Counted from the stretch's first letter, positions 15,841 through 24,350 are shown. The stretch: 64,000 nucleotides of DNA from Prevotella sp. (GCA_017462915.1 JAFTQG010000025.1:1-64000); one strand, 5' to 3'. Translations and numbers: made by a program. Notes: generated from the sequence alone by a model not told the origin.

Positions 15841-16244
15841 AGTTCTCCCGCCTCCTTCGGGGTTTCGTTTTCTGTTTCCTGCTCAGGCATCCCGAGCATT
15901 TTGCGTAGCTGCTTCTGGGCCGAAAGATGCTCCTTGGTCATGTCATAGAGAAGTACACGTAACTCAGCAATAAGCCGTTTCTTGTTTGGTATCTTCTCTA
16001 TTTTGTCATGTGCTGCATAGCGGAATATCCCCACCTGTGCTGCTTTGTAGATATGCTCCATGCGACGAATATAGGCTATCAATGCCAATCGCTCTCGGAA
16101 CATTCTCTGATAGTCACCAACTATATACTGAAGAACGCGCTCGTCCGGCACATTATCCTGCGGACGCGGCCTGTTGTCGGGCTGTTCAAGGTATTGCCTC
16201 ATGTGACCCATGACTTTCGTCTTAATCTCTGTAAAAATGTTCAT
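15837..16244 (-). CDS. Hypothetical helical phage protein
   Basis: A 135-residue helical, basic protein (MNIFTEIKTKVMGHMRQYLE at the start). Long amphipathic helices run across residues 40-120. No motif is recognised. It is coupled to the downstream gene by a four-base overlap. Confidence 0.58.
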   Translation of the reverse strand: MNIFTEIKTKVMGHMRQYLEQPDNRPRPQDNVPDERVLQYIVGDYQRMFRERLALIAYIRRMEHIYKAAQVGIFRYAAHDKIEKIPNKKRLIAELRVLLYDMTKEHLSAQKQLRKMLGMPEQETENETPKEAGEL

Positions 16245-16245
16245 G

Positions 16246-16719
16246 TTAAATTCCTTTTTTCTCTCGCCAAATACGATAGATTTCTCTCCTTATATCACCA
16301 CACTCATCATGGATTCCGTTCTGACTGAAATACAGGCTCACGGCATTCCTGAGAGCATTTTTGCTATCTACCGTCCTTATTTCTTCAGGCAGCTCCTTGA
16401 AAATGTTCTCAGCCATTCTCGATACCGTCTCGCCTTTATTTGTGAGCAATCGGTCTATCCTGTCAGTTCCCTTTTTGCTAATCATGCGTCTATAGGCTCC
16501 TATGAGTTCATCTGTCCGCGACTCATAGACTGGCTTGTAAGAGCGGTGTGAGATATGCCAACCACAGCAGGAAGGGCAGTAATACGCCCGGAGCGTTTCG
16601 CTGCCTGTAGCCAAGTCGTCACCATTCCATTTTATGAAGTCGTTGGCTTTGCGCTCCGTCTCAAAGAGCATCTTCGGGCGGTTGCAGTCAGGGCACCAAA
16701 TCCTATTTTTCGGCTTCAT
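16246..16719 (-). CDS. Zinc-ribbon phage protein
   Basis: A 157-residue protein with two CxxC pairs in the first 55 residues (WCPDCNRPKMLFE and YYCPSCCGWHISHR), which should form a zinc ribbon with a following histidine. The C-terminal 90 residues are helical and basic. Such proteins are often nucleic-acid binding regulators on phages, but the exact role is unknown. It overlaps the preceding gene by 17 bases. Confidence 0.65.
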   Translation of the reverse strand: MKPKNRIWCPDCNRPKMLFETERKANDFIKWNGDDLATGSETLRAYYCPSCCGWHISHRSYKPVYESRTDELIGAYRRMISKKGTDRIDRLLTNKGETVSRMAENIFKELPEEIRTVDSKNALRNAVSLYFSQNGIHDECGDIRREIYRIWREKKGI

Positions 16720-16972
16720 TCTTTTTAGAAGGGAATAAATCGTTTACCAAATCCATCGCTTGAAGCTGTCCTCTGACGATTTCCAAACAATCATTATATC
16801 CGTAGCAATAGCCACTAACGAACATATCCTTTGCGAAGGCTTCTGTATTTGGATTGCTGTCGAGGACAAAACCTGACTCTGCAGCCTGTTTCTTGAACGT
16901 CTGCCAGGAGTTCTCTATGAATTTTCCCATTTGCTCTGCATCGGGGAGAAAAATCTTTTTATCCATACTCAT
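16703..16972 (-). CDS. Hypothetical phage protein
   Basis: An 89-residue protein (MSMDKKIFLPDAEQMGKF). ATG at 16972 gives an ATGA overlap with the preceding stop. The frame continues upstream but would run deep into the other gene. The sequence is helical with a central GYCYGYNDCLE. Not recognised. Confidence 0.58.
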   Translation of the reverse strand: MSMDKKIFLPDAEQMGKFIENSWQTFKKQAAESGFVLDSNPNTEAFAKDMFVSGYCYGYNDCLEIVRGQLQAMDLVNDLFPSKKNEAEK

Positions 16973-17778
16973 TGTTTTTCGTTTTCGATGTTTACTATTG
17001 GGGCCAAACGGTGGTAGCCATGCTTTGCATAGGGATTGATGTAGATGAGCTTTTTCGTCCACTGCCCTTCTTCATCCTTGCATGGTTGCAGCCTAAAGTG
17101 GCCCGACACCAAGAAACCCTCGTCACGGCAGATGGTGGTGAACCAGCGGGAATCAAGCACCTGCACGTCGATGCCTGTCTCATTGATGGCCTTCTCGTTC
17201 AGCATCTTCGACCTGATCTTCTTACTTTTCGCAACGGTCTCAATATCCACCTGGCCGTATTTCTTCAACATCATCAGCAGGTAGAAGTAGGCCACACACG
17301 ACCTTTCAACGGCTAGTGTGGTTGTCGAGAACTGCGTCTCGAAGCGGTCATCACCAACAAATCTAAAGGCAAACGAGGTAAAGAGCGCTCCCTCCTTATG
17401 CAGACGAATTATCCTTATCCATCCGTTAGGAGCTGTCTTCACCACCCACAGAATATCTTCGTCGATAAAAGCGCAATCCTCATGCACCTTTTCGCACGCC
17501 TCCTTTGACCCGAGCATTTTGTAGAGGGCAAGGCAACTTTTATTCAGGGCCTCGCGGAATGTCTTAGAGATATAGTAGAGCTTCATGCCGACGGTATAGA
17601 AGCCGTAGCCTATCTCCATCGTCACAAAGCCCTTCACCTTCTCAATATCCTCAGCCGAGAGCAATTCGTTTTGGTCAAGGGTACAGAAAATATGCTCATA
17701 GTCTGACCGCATGAACTCAGTACATTTGGTGACGTCCACCACCTGAAGAGCCGCCCAGTTTCTATAATTGATTCTCAT
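16969..17778 (-). CDS. Hypothetical Bacteroidales phage protein
   Basis: A 269-residue protein starting MRINYRNWAALQVVDVT at 17778, just after the preceding stop. It is a mixed alpha-beta soluble protein with no motif I can name. Its C-terminal part (SRWFTTICRDEGFLVSGHFR) has the look of a small beta domain. It is followed by the next gene with a four-base overlap. Confidence 0.58.
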   Translation of the reverse strand: MRINYRNWAALQVVDVTKCTEFMRSDYEHIFCTLDQNELLSAEDIEKVKGFVTMEIGYGFYTVGMKLYYISKTFREALNKSCLALYKMLGSKEACEKVHEDCAFIDEDILWVVKTAPNGWIRIIRLHKEGALFTSFAFRFVGDDRFETQFSTTTLAVERSCVAYFYLLMMLKKYGQVDIETVAKSKKIRSKMLNEKAINETGIDVQVLDSRWFTTICRDEGFLVSGHFRLQPCKDEEGQWTKKLIYINPYAKHGYHRLAPIVNIENEKQ

Positions 17779-17789
17779 AACAGGCCCTC

Positions 17790-18866
17790 CTATACGTTGA
17801 AAGCCACCCATGACAGCAACCGCAACACGTCACGGTCACGCGCCAGCCAGTAGCAAGTACCATTGTTATCATCTTTCACCAATGCGACGCGATACTCTTT
17901 GATGTCCTCCGAACAGCAGAGAGCCGGCATGTCGTACTGGAACATTTCGCGTATATGGTAGAAGTCACTGAAGGCAGTCTTGATTTGCCGTACTACAGCG
18001 TTGAGCAAGGAAACATCATAGCAGCGGCTCATGTAATCTTCTCCGTTGTCAATGGGTATCAGTGGCCCAAGCGCATAGCGGTATGGTGAAGAGCCAACAG
18101 ACGGCAGCGGATGAATACCCGTATTCTCGTAATCGTTCAAAGGCAGGTCATTGGCAAACACATCTACTGGCTTGCTCTCTTTCTCCTTTCCAAGCACATA
18201 GAACAGACCATTTGCATTGTCGGCTTTCCAGCGGTAGCCGCTGCGGGTCAAGGCACCAAGGAACCTTGCTACTTCGTTTCCCTTTGCAAGTCTTATGTCA
18301 GGATTGCCGAGATAGCTGCTCGATACCGTATTCTCATAGACACGCTCTACACCATCTTCGCCCTTCATGGTCTCATAGCTCCAGAAGAACCTATCGCCCT
18401 CTATTTTGCTGACAAGGTGGAGCATTCCACCGTCACGACCTTTGCGGAAAACAATTTGGCCCGGCTTGTATAGGGGTAGAGGTGCAGCCTTCGCCTCTTT
18501 CTTCTGAGGTGCCTGGGAATCTGCCAATGGCTGTGCTGACTGAGTAATGGTAATCTGTACCATTCTATCACTACCTTGCGACACCTTGCCATCACGGAGG
18601 AAATCAGTAGCCAATCGGCCGATTGTGTCTCTCAGTGTCATCTTTGCATCATGCTTGCCGATAACGTCACGCACCATGCGGCTGTACTGAGGTGTCACCT
18701 GTGAGACGGTCATCTTGTCAAGGTTCATCTTGAAAAACTGCTCCTTCGTCAGTGCCGTACAATGCCACTTGCGGGCAATGTTTGACATTCCCTTTAGCGA
18801 CTGCGTTTTCTGAAACAGCTCAACGAGTTCGCAAAGGTATCTGTGAAATGAATTGTAATCAATCAT
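17790..18866 (-). CDS. Hypothetical phage protein with an SH3-like region
   Basis: A 358-residue protein starting MIDYNSFHRYLCELVELF at 18866. The N-terminal 110 residues are helical. The middle (YKPGQIVFRKGRDGGMLHLV, then RFFWSYETMKGEDGVERVYE) looks like a small beta barrel. The C-terminal half is mixed. It overlaps the upstream gene by eight bases. No family is recognised. Confidence 0.55.
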   Translation of the reverse strand: MIDYNSFHRYLCELVELFQKTQSLKGMSNIARKWHCTALTKEQFFKMNLDKMTVSQVTPQYSRMVRDVIGKHDAKMTLRDTIGRLATDFLRDGKVSQGSDRMVQITITQSAQPLADSQAPQKKEAKAAPLPLYKPGQIVFRKGRDGGMLHLVSKIEGDRFFWSYETMKGEDGVERVYENTVSSSYLGNPDIRLAKGNEVARFLGALTRSGYRWKADNANGLFYVLGKEKESKPVDVFANDLPLNDYENTGIHPLPSVGSSPYRYALGPLIPIDNGEDYMSRCYDVSLLNAVVRQIKTAFSDFYHIREMFQYDMPALCCSEDIKEYRVALVKDDNNGTCYWLARDRDVLRLLSWVAFNV

Positions 18867-19152
18867 GTTTCTCTCCGTTTTCGTTATTACTCTCGTTGGT
18901 CTGATCGCCTTCGCCTTGTGGCTCGTCGTAAGCGTCAAAGTTCTCCTCATCCTCGTCCGGGTCAAGTTCTGGCAGGGTAGAGAACTTAATTTCGTGAATC
19001 TTCGGATGCTCCTTCATAAAGTTGATTGCTGCTTCTGCAGCGTCATGGCTGAGCTGAGAATAAACTTCAGGGTCAACCCAAACCATTTCCTCCTTTGAGG
19101 CTACGTTTACAAACTGAATCTGTTTGTTTCTGTTTCTTACGATAAGTTTCAT
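18859..19152 (-). CDS. Hypothetical acidic phage protein
   Basis: A 97-residue protein. A structured N-terminal part (MKLIVRNRNKQIQFVNVAS) is followed by a strongly acidic, probably disordered tail (ELDPDEDEENFDAYDEPQGE). Unknown function. A DNA-mimic role could be imagined from the charge but nothing else supports it. Confidence 0.55.
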   Translation of the reverse strand: MKLIVRNRNKQIQFVNVASKEEMVWVDPEVYSQLSHDAAEAAINFMKEHPKIHEIKFSTLPELDPDEDEENFDAYDEPQGEGDQTNESNNENGEKHD

Positions 19153-19185
19153 AATTGTTTTGTTTTAAGTGAATAACTATCGGCT

Positions 19186-19659
19186 TTATGCCGTTTCTTT
19201 CTTTGAATCCCAGTAGTGGCTCAATTTCCTGACTATTTCCTTTACGACATCAAAATTGTCGTCACCCCATTCCTTCGCCACTTGAAAGGAGAGGTTGTAT
19301 TCAGGATTTACCTCACGCGGGCTAACAATATGAGAGGCAAGCCGGCCCTCCGTTGGCTTCAAACCTTTATCGTGCAGTTCACAAAGGCCGTCGTGGTAGA
19401 AAACGCACCACCCATTCTCTTCTTTTATCTGTATCATTGCGATGCAGTTAGGAGTGAAGCCAAGAATCACGCCAACAAGCCAATCTGTATAGCATAGCTT
19501 ATCCGCGTACCCTGCATCGATAAGTGCGAGAATATCCTGCGGAGTTCCAAGGCATGGGGTGTGACACATGGTCTTACATAAGCCACAGGAGCACTCAACA
19601 GGTTTACGACCTGTCTGCCTTGCAATCTTCTCGAATACTTCTTCTCTACTCATGCTCAT
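19186..19659 (-). CDS. Cysteine-cluster protein, YkgJ-like
   Basis: A 157-residue protein with CSCGLCKTMCHTPCLGTPQD near residue 23 and CVFYHDGLCELHDKGLKPTE near 85. The spacing of cysteines and the CELH...P..R pattern resemble the YkgJ/UPF0153 family, thought to bind zinc or an iron-sulfur cluster. The biochemical role is not known. It is a member of the 24.3-15.5 kb operon. Confidence 0.6.
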   Translation of the reverse strand: MSMSREEVFEKIARQTGRKPVECSCGLCKTMCHTPCLGTPQDILALIDAGYADKLCYTDWLVGVILGFTPNCIAMIQIKEENGWCVFYHDGLCELHDKGLKPTEGRLASHIVSPREVNPEYNLSFQVAKEWGDDNFDVVKEIVRKLSHYWDSKKETA

Positions 19660-19891
19660 GTTTCTTCACTCTGTTTTCGTCCTCTTGCTTTTCGCGCTGA
19701 CGCTCTGGAGACCAGCTGTGAGTCGTACCTTTCTCGATGCCCTTTCCGTTTTCGTATGTGCAATTCTGAAAATGGAAAAACATCGGCATTATGGCAAAGG
19801 CACTACGTTTCAGAAAGAAGAAGTAATTACCCCACCACCAACCATAACCAAATGTTATGCTAAAAATCTTAATCGGAAAATACTTTTTCAT
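19646..19891 (-). CDS. Hypothetical small phage protein
   Basis: An 81-residue protein with an aromatic, hydrophobic N-terminal half (SITFGYGWWWGNYFFFLK) and a charged C-terminus (KQEDENRVKKHEHE). It is possibly membrane-associated. It overlaps the next gene by 14 bases, so it fits the operon, but its reality is less certain. Confidence 0.42.
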   Translation of the reverse strand: MKKYFPIKIFSITFGYGWWWGNYFFFLKRSAFAIMPMFFHFQNCTYENGKGIEKGTTHSWSPERQREKQEDENRVKKHEHE

Positions 19892-19894
19892 ACC

Positions 19895-20476
19895 TTACAA
19901 AATTATTATTTCTTCCTCGCCTCGTCTGCTGACATAGGCAAAGATGTCTTTTCGATACACTTGCCGCTCTTTGATGACACGACCTTTACTTGCAGCATAT
20001 CCTTCGCACCACTCCTTATCAATCGTCCAACTGATGCCGGGGTCAGTATCACCAGGATATAGCTTGTTGTCGTAAGCCCGATAGACGGTCAGAGGAAAAT
20101 CCATGTTGTCAAGGGCTTCAGCGTCCTCCGGAGTCATAAACCACGACTTGCAAGGACGTGACGATCGCATCATCTTGCGGAAAGTCTCTGCCGTCTCTGT
20201 ACTTCCAGCAGCTACCCAAACAGTCCGCATCAACTCCCAATAGCGAGGGTTGGAAAGCAGGTGAGCCTTACGCAGAAAGATGTCAAGCACCTTTGCTTCG
20301 GCATTTCCGTCTGTACCACCTTCTCCTGCACGCACAATCTGAGCAGCAATCTTTGAGTCTCGCGCTAACTGCTTCGGCTTTAATGCAGGTATGCGTCTGG
20401 TGAAGTCAGAGCGTTCATTATAGCATTGCCCCTCCTGGTTGTAGGTAGGGACTGAGTATTTCGGAATTTCTATCAT
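19895..20476 (-). CDS. Possible ADP-ribosyltransferase-fold phage protein
   Basis: A 193-residue protein. Its C-terminal half has the order of motifs seen in R-S-E type ADP-ribosyltransferases: Arg in LTVYRAYDN, Ser-x-Thr in GISWTIDKEW, and Glu-x-Glu in SRRGEEEIII at the end. The spacing (about 25 and 50 residues) is suitable. Phages use such enzymes to modify host RNA polymerase or ribosomal proteins, but catalysis is unproven here and the fold may be inactive. The N-terminal 90 residues are helical. It overlaps the preceding gene by four bases. Confidence 0.5.
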   Translation of the reverse strand: MIEIPKYSVPTYNQEGQCYNERSDFTRRIPALKPKQLARDSKIAAQIVRAGEGGTDGNAEAKVLDIFLRKAHLLSNPRYWELMRTVWVAAGSTETAETFRKMMRSSRPCKSWFMTPEDAEALDNMDFPLTVYRAYDNKLYPGDTDPGISWTIDKEWCEGYAASKGRVIKERQVYRKDIFAYVSRRGEEEIIIL

Positions 20477-20796
20477 TCTTTCTTCCCTTCCTTCTTTTCT
20501 TTCTCAGCGATTTCAAGAGCAGCCAGTTTGATAGCGTCACTGATAAGTGTGGAATACACTTGACGCTCCCCGCTTGGCAACGTAGAAGTCTTATCCTGCA
20601 ATTTCTTCATTTCAGCAAGGATAAGGTCGCGTGTAATACGGCCCTCTCGATACATCTTCAGGACAGGCACAGATTTTAGACGCTGACCGCCAAAACTCTT
20701 GATTCGCTTCTCCATATCCTTGTTGAACTTGTCAACCACTCGGTCAAGCACTTCTATGAAATGCTCACCCTCTAATTTGATTTTTGTCTCTGCCAT
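20473..20796 (-). CDS. Hypothetical helical phage protein
   Basis: A 107-residue, highly charged helical protein (MAETKIKLEGEHFIEVLDRV at the start, lysine-rich tail). It precedes and is coupled to the ART-like gene by a four-base overlap. If that gene is a toxin-like modifier, this could be a partner or inhibitor. That is a guess from position only. Confidence 0.55.
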   Translation of the reverse strand: MAETKIKLEGEHFIEVLDRVVDKFNKDMEKRIKSFGGQRLKSVPVLKMYREGRITRDLILAEMKKLQDKTSTLPSGERQVYSTLISDAIKLAALEIAEKEKKEGKKE

Positions 20797-20803
20797 AATA
20801 GTA

Positions 20804-21007
20804 TTATTTTAGTATAACCATTCCTATATAATTCTTTGTTTCCCGTCCGTCAACATCTATGACATGATAGACGGAAATAGTTGTACCTATAGGGTAACGC
20901 TTTGACATTTTTCTTGCCAATTCCATTGCGCCCTCATTATCCTTGCAATGCTTGTTAGGATATTCGTTAATGTTCGGGCCTACGATTTTCATTAAATAGC
21001 TTTCCAT
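20804..21007 (-). CDS. Hypothetical small phage protein
   Basis: A 67-residue basic alpha-beta protein (MESYLMKIVGPNINEYPNKH). ATG lies two bases after the MazG-like stop. Not recognised. Confidence 0.55.
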   Translation of the reverse strand: MESYLMKIVGPNINEYPNKHCKDNEGAMELARKMSKRYPIGTTISVYHVIDVDGRETKNYIGMVILK

Positions 21008-21009
21008 AC

Positions 21010-21570
21010 TTAATATTGTTTACCATGCAGTTTCGGTCTGAAACGGTTGTATTTCATTTTCTGCTCAATATGCCAGTCAAGGTCGAAGTCCAGCTTGTCA
21101 GCCCAGGAATAGAGGAAATCTATGCTGTCCGTCAATCGCTTTTCGCCTGATCCCAGTACATAATAAATGATGTTATAGGCAATCTCGGTAAAAGTACCTC
21201 TAAAGAAACTCTTTTTGACACCATATCCTTTGTAGGTGATTCTGTCGCCGTACCGTTCTCCAATAAAGTCAAAGATTCGGATAGCAGCATCGGCGATTTC
21301 ATCTTCAACGCTGTCTTTGATGAACTGCTTAAAGACAAACATTCTATGCTCGATGACATGACCTACTGCCTGCTTCGTGTTGAAGTTCGCTTCAAACATC
21401 TTCCGCTGGGCGCGATGACTCTTTCTGTCAGCTTCCATTGCCTCCATCACTTCACTGATAATGAGGCAGAGCCAGTGCATATCACTCCTTGGCTCCTGAT
21501 GAAAGCCATGTTTTACAGCTGTCTCATGGGCCTGCTTCACATACTCGCGGATCTTCTTCTCGTCAAACAT
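21010..21570 (-). CDS. MazG-like all-alpha NTP pyrophosphatase
   Basis: A 186-residue protein of the MazG/HisE all-alpha pyrophosphatase superfamily. It has the two metal-binding helices: EVMEAMEADRKS (ExxExxE-like) and VEDEIADAAIRIFDF (ExxD). Such enzymes cleave nucleotides to monophosphates, and phage forms may act on (d)NTP pools or ppGpp. Its start overlaps the TrpF-like gene, with which it may act. The insertion between the two helices (about 45 residues) is longer than in short MazG domains. Confidence 0.72.
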   Translation of the reverse strand: MFDEKKIREYVKQAHETAVKHGFHQEPRSDMHWLCLIISEVMEAMEADRKSHRAQRKMFEANFNTKQAVGHVIEHRMFVFKQFIKDSVEDEIADAAIRIFDFIGERYGDRITYKGYGVKKSFFRGTFTEIAYNIIYYVLGSGEKRLTDSIDFLYSWADKLDFDLDWHIEQKMKYNRFRPKLHGKQY

Positions 21571-22285
21571 GGTTGCAGTCTCTTATTACTTCCTTACAGA
21601 TACTAAGCACACGATGAACTTTGTCAAGGTCAAACCAATCGTCAGTCCTCACGCCGCTCTCCATGTCTATCCAAAAATCACCAACCTTTGGCGATGTCAG
21701 CAGTTGGTACAGCTTATCGCCGACGTTCTCAGGATTCATGCCGCCGGCATAGCCGACTTTCTCCTTGGTTTCGAGAATATCAATGGGTGTGTCTATGCCT
21801 CGACCACCGCTTGCATCAAGAAGGACACTGATAACGTCACGGTGCGGATAAGGCTTACCCTTCCAATGGTTCAGCGTTGATTCGTAAAGAGCGAGATTGT
21901 TGTGGCCCTTCTGCTGAATTATCAACTCCTGTCCTATGACGAGAGGAATCCAGCAATACTCAGGATTGTCTTTCCGCCCGGAAAGGTTGAGCTGTACGCG
22001 CTTAAAGATGTCAAGGCTGTCTTTGGTCAGTTCGTCTATCTTCTCCCACTCCTTAACAGCTGCATCATGTGCAGCAGAGCCACAGATATGCAGAGAGAGT
22101 CTAAGCTCCTTGCCTCTAAGCATTGCTATCAATTCGGGGTCGAGATAGCGGTTGCCGTTCTCGTTCCAATGATAGCTTGTCAATACGCCGAACTCTGCCA
22201 GCGGAAACTCTTTCTGAATCCCTTGGAGTGTCTTAATGTCACTCATGGCATCTATGCCAGTAAATGTAATGTGCTTCAGTTTCAT
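21563..22285 (-). CDS. Phosphoribosylanthranilate isomerase-like TIM barrel (TrpF-like)
   Basis: A 240-residue protein with TIM-barrel features. It starts LKHITFTGIDAMSDIKTL and ends with the TrpF phosphate-binding pattern VGYAGGMNPENVGDKLYQLL and FWIDMESGVRTDDWFDLDKV (GG.NPENV, D.ESGV). TrpF opens phosphoribosylanthranilate in tryptophan synthesis. The catalytic Cys/Asp pair of true TrpF is not obvious at the N-terminus, so the substrate may differ. No other trp gene is near. It is followed by a MazG-like gene, with an eight-base overlap, and a nucleotide-linked phosphoribosyl substrate is conceivable. Confidence 0.65.
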   Translation of the reverse strand: MKLKHITFTGIDAMSDIKTLQGIQKEFPLAEFGVLTSYHWNENGNRYLDPELIAMLRGKELRLSLHICGSAAHDAAVKEWEKIDELTKDSLDIFKRVQLNLSGRKDNPEYCWIPLVIGQELIIQQKGHNNLALYESTLNHWKGKPYPHRDVISVLLDASGGRGIDTPIDILETKEKVGYAGGMNPENVGDKLYQLLTSPKVGDFWIDMESGVRTDDWFDLDKVHRVLSICKEVIRDCNHV

Positions 22286-22482
22286 ATCTTTTCGTAAAAT
22301 TTTCTAAGTTCTCGGATAATTCCCCGTGATTCGTAAAAATACGGATTGTTTTTCTTCATGTGATGGACGTAAACAACCACAGCTTTCATCCATTGCGGAG
22401 GACCTGACAGCCAACCATAGTAGCCATGTATGCCCTTACGTCTTTCTCGCATGATAATCTTCTTCGCCTGTCTGAATTTCAT
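22282..22482 (-). CDS. Hypothetical basic small protein
   Basis: A 66-residue very basic protein. The start MKFRQAKK is shared with the 33-residue protein at 52833-52934, so the two may be related. It overlaps the TrpF-like gene by four bases. Not recognised. Confidence 0.55.
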   Translation of the reverse strand: MKFRQAKKIIMRERRKGIHGYYGWLSGPPQWMKAVVVYVHHMKKNNPYFYESRGIIRELRKFYEKI

Positions 22483-22485
22483 AGG

Positions 22486-22725
22486 TCAGCCCTCCTTAAT
22501 TTCCTCACCATCTTCGGTGTACTTGCACCCGTCCTTCGTCACGATGTTGTCATCATCGTCGTACTCCCAGCAGTCCTCGCAGTAGTGACGGTCGCCGAGT
22601 TTCTTCCAACCGCATTCATCCAGTAGACCCTCAGTAGTCTCTTTGTCATCCCACCAAGTTTCTTCATCGAGCATTGAACTGCAGTTATCGCACTCAATAT
22701 TGAAAAACTCTTGCTTGCGTATCAT
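22486..22725 (-). CDS. Zinc-ribbon acidic phage protein
   Basis: A 79-residue acidic protein with CDNC (near residue 12) and CEDC (near 49), enough for one zinc ribbon, and a long acidic stretch (YDDDDNIVTKDG). Possibly a small regulator. It is coupled to the YopX gene upstream by a four-base overlap. Confidence 0.6.
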   Translation of the reverse strand: MIRKQEFFNIECDNCSSMLDEETWWDDKETTEGLLDECGWKKLGDRHYCEDCWEYDDDDNIVTKDGCKYTEDGEEIKEG

Positions 22726-23132
22726 ACCTTTTCCTCCAGCAATTCAGGGTTATCGTAAATGTTACCTATCACTTCTACAGAATCGGTCACCAGAGCAAGG
22801 CAGCTAACGTTGAACGAAGCAATATCGTATTTTACGGTGATGATGGCTTCATTGTCTACCCATTTGCCATTAACCTTTTTCTTGCCATTCACGGAACGGA
22901 TAATATCACCCTCGAAGATGTCCTTACCGTTCTTATCGGTCATACCCGTGAACTCGCCTATCGTATCTGGGTCAATGGAAACACGGCTAACCATATCGAA
23001 ATGAATATGTGGATGGCCAGTATTCCAATAGTGAAGGTCGCCAACTACCCAAGTTCCATCTACGGGTTTCTTTCCCATAGACTTCTCCATCTTTGTCTGC
23101 CTTACCTTACCTCTAAACAAAAACCTTCTCAT
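22722..23132 (-). CDS. YopX family phage protein
   Basis: A 136-residue YopX protein, known from the Bacillus phage SPbeta and many prophages. It shows the typical start RFLFRGKVR, the middle WVVGDLHYW, the core IGEFTGMTDKNGKDIFEGDI, and the end VIGNIYDNPELLEE. The molecular role of YopX is unknown. Confidence 0.88.
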   Translation of the reverse strand: MRRFLFRGKVRQTKMEKSMGKKPVDGTWVVGDLHYWNTGHPHIHFDMVSRVSIDPDTIGEFTGMTDKNGKDIFEGDIIRSVNGKKKVNGKWVDNEAIITVKYDIASFNVSCLALVTDSVEVIGNIYDNPELLEEKV

Positions 23133-23137
23133 AGCTT

Positions 23138-23413
23138 CTACTTTTTACGTTTCTTACTCTTCAACTCAGGATGGCGGTTAGCATAGATTTTCAAAGCAGT
23201 CTTTCGGTCATGGGCCATAATAGCCTCGCCGTTGATGACAAACTCATGCTCACTCTGATCTACGGCATACAGCTTATGGGCTCGCTCCTTGAAGTGCTTA
23301 TCCCGCTGTTGACGCATACGCTCTCTTCTCTCTGTGTCGAAATATGGATTCCGACCACTTGCTGCAGCAGCCATAAGCAATGCTGCCATGATTGGTAAAC
23401 TACCTCGTTTCAT
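23138..23413 (-). CDS. Hypothetical basic phage protein
   Basis: A 91-residue protein starting MKRGSLPIMAALLMAAAASG. The first 20 residues are hydrophobic and could be a signal or membrane anchor. The rest is strongly basic (RRERMRQQRDKHFKERAHK). ATG at 23413 follows the upstream stop by 13 bases. Unknown function. Confidence 0.55.
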   Translation of the reverse strand: MKRGSLPIMAALLMAAAASGRNPYFDTERRERMRQQRDKHFKERAHKLYAVDQSEHEFVINGEAIMAHDRKTALKIYANRHPELKSKKRKK

Positions 23414-23426
23414 AGGATTTTCTTTT

Positions 23427-24083
23427 TTATGTGAATAACTCTGGCCACGTCTCATTGATGACCTTTATTTCATATTCTTTTTTCTCGCGCTTCTTCTGTT
23501 CCTTTGCTTGCAGCAGAGACAATTTCTTTTTCAGGTTCCAGACTCGCATACCACAAAGCCGGAGCAGCTTCAGCTCTTCATCCACCGATAGCTTGTATTT
23601 GTTCATCCGCGTTGCACCTACATTGATACAGCAACCACCAATGCGGCTACCTCTTACTCCAACCTCTTCGGAGCTTGCATAAATGATAAGACCGCATTTG
23701 TGTGGATTGTGCTCTGTGTAACCTGTCACCGTAGAATGCTCATAGTAAATGAAACGTGCATCACACTTGTATGTTCCTTCGTAGAGCCAGTGGAAAACGC
23801 GCTCTCCTATCTTCCAAGGAACGGCATAGTAGAAATGAGACAGCTTCGGGTCATAATGCGTATGCTTCTTCTTGAAGTCTGCCATGAAGTCGCTCCATGT
23901 GCGCTTTATTTCCACCTCTGTCAGACAGCGAGCCTTTGACATAATCAGCAAGTCGGCTTCATGGTTCAGGAATCCCCAATCGACGTTTGGCACGACGATG
24001 TTCTTCCTGATATAGAAAGGCGAATCAACGTAGCCCGTTATCAGCGTCTCTATCTGTTCCAGTGTGAGCTTTGTCTCAGCCAT
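23427..24083 (-). CDS. Putative PD-(D/E)xK-fold nuclease-like protein
   Basis: A 218-residue protein. The stretch VDWGFLNHEADLLIMSKARC followed by LTEVEIKRTWSDFMADFKKK carries an HEADLL...EVEIK pattern, consistent with the D...ExK active site of restriction-endonuclease-like folds and similar to MmcB-type proteins. This implies DNA cleavage or repair, perhaps processing of host or phage DNA. The C-terminal part is helical and lysine-rich. It is the second gene of the operon. Confidence 0.55.
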   Translation of the reverse strand: MAETKLTLEQIETLITGYVDSPFYIRKNIVVPNVDWGFLNHEADLLIMSKARCLTEVEIKRTWSDFMADFKKKHTHYDPKLSHFYYAVPWKIGERVFHWLYEGTYKCDARFIYYEHSTVTGYTEHNPHKCGLIIYASSEEVGVRGSRIGGCCINVGATRMNKYKLSVDEELKLLRLCGMRVWNLKKKLSLLQAKEQKKREKKEYEIKVINETWPELFT

Positions 24084-24098
24084 CGGTGACTATCTCAT

Positions 24099-24311
24099 TC
24101 AGGATTTCTTCTCTTCGACAACCTCAGTACCTTCCAGCCAAGCATAGCGGGCCATGAAGAAAGCACCAGCAGCGAAAAAGCCGTAAATGATGGTATTGAC
24201 GTGCCACAGACACAAAGCGTAGATAGCACCTAAAAGTGATACTGCAAACATGAGGGAAGCGATAATCAGCGTCCCGAAGTCCATTTGACTTGATACAATT
24301 TTTCTTTTCAT
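24099..24311 (-). CDS. Small two-span membrane protein
   Basis: A 70-residue protein with two predicted membrane segments (LIIASLMFAVSLLGAIYALC and TIIYGFFAAGAFFMARYAW) and a short charged tail. It is the first gene after promoter copy 6. Function unknown. Such proteins in early phage operons may affect superinfection or membrane state. Confidence 0.62.
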   Translation of the reverse strand: MKRKIVSSQMDFGTLIIASLMFAVSLLGAIYALCLWHVNTIIYGFFAAGAFFMARYAWLEGTEVVEEKKS

Positions 24312-24350
24312 AATCTTGAAGTTTTGAAGTAAATATCTTATTTGACACTA

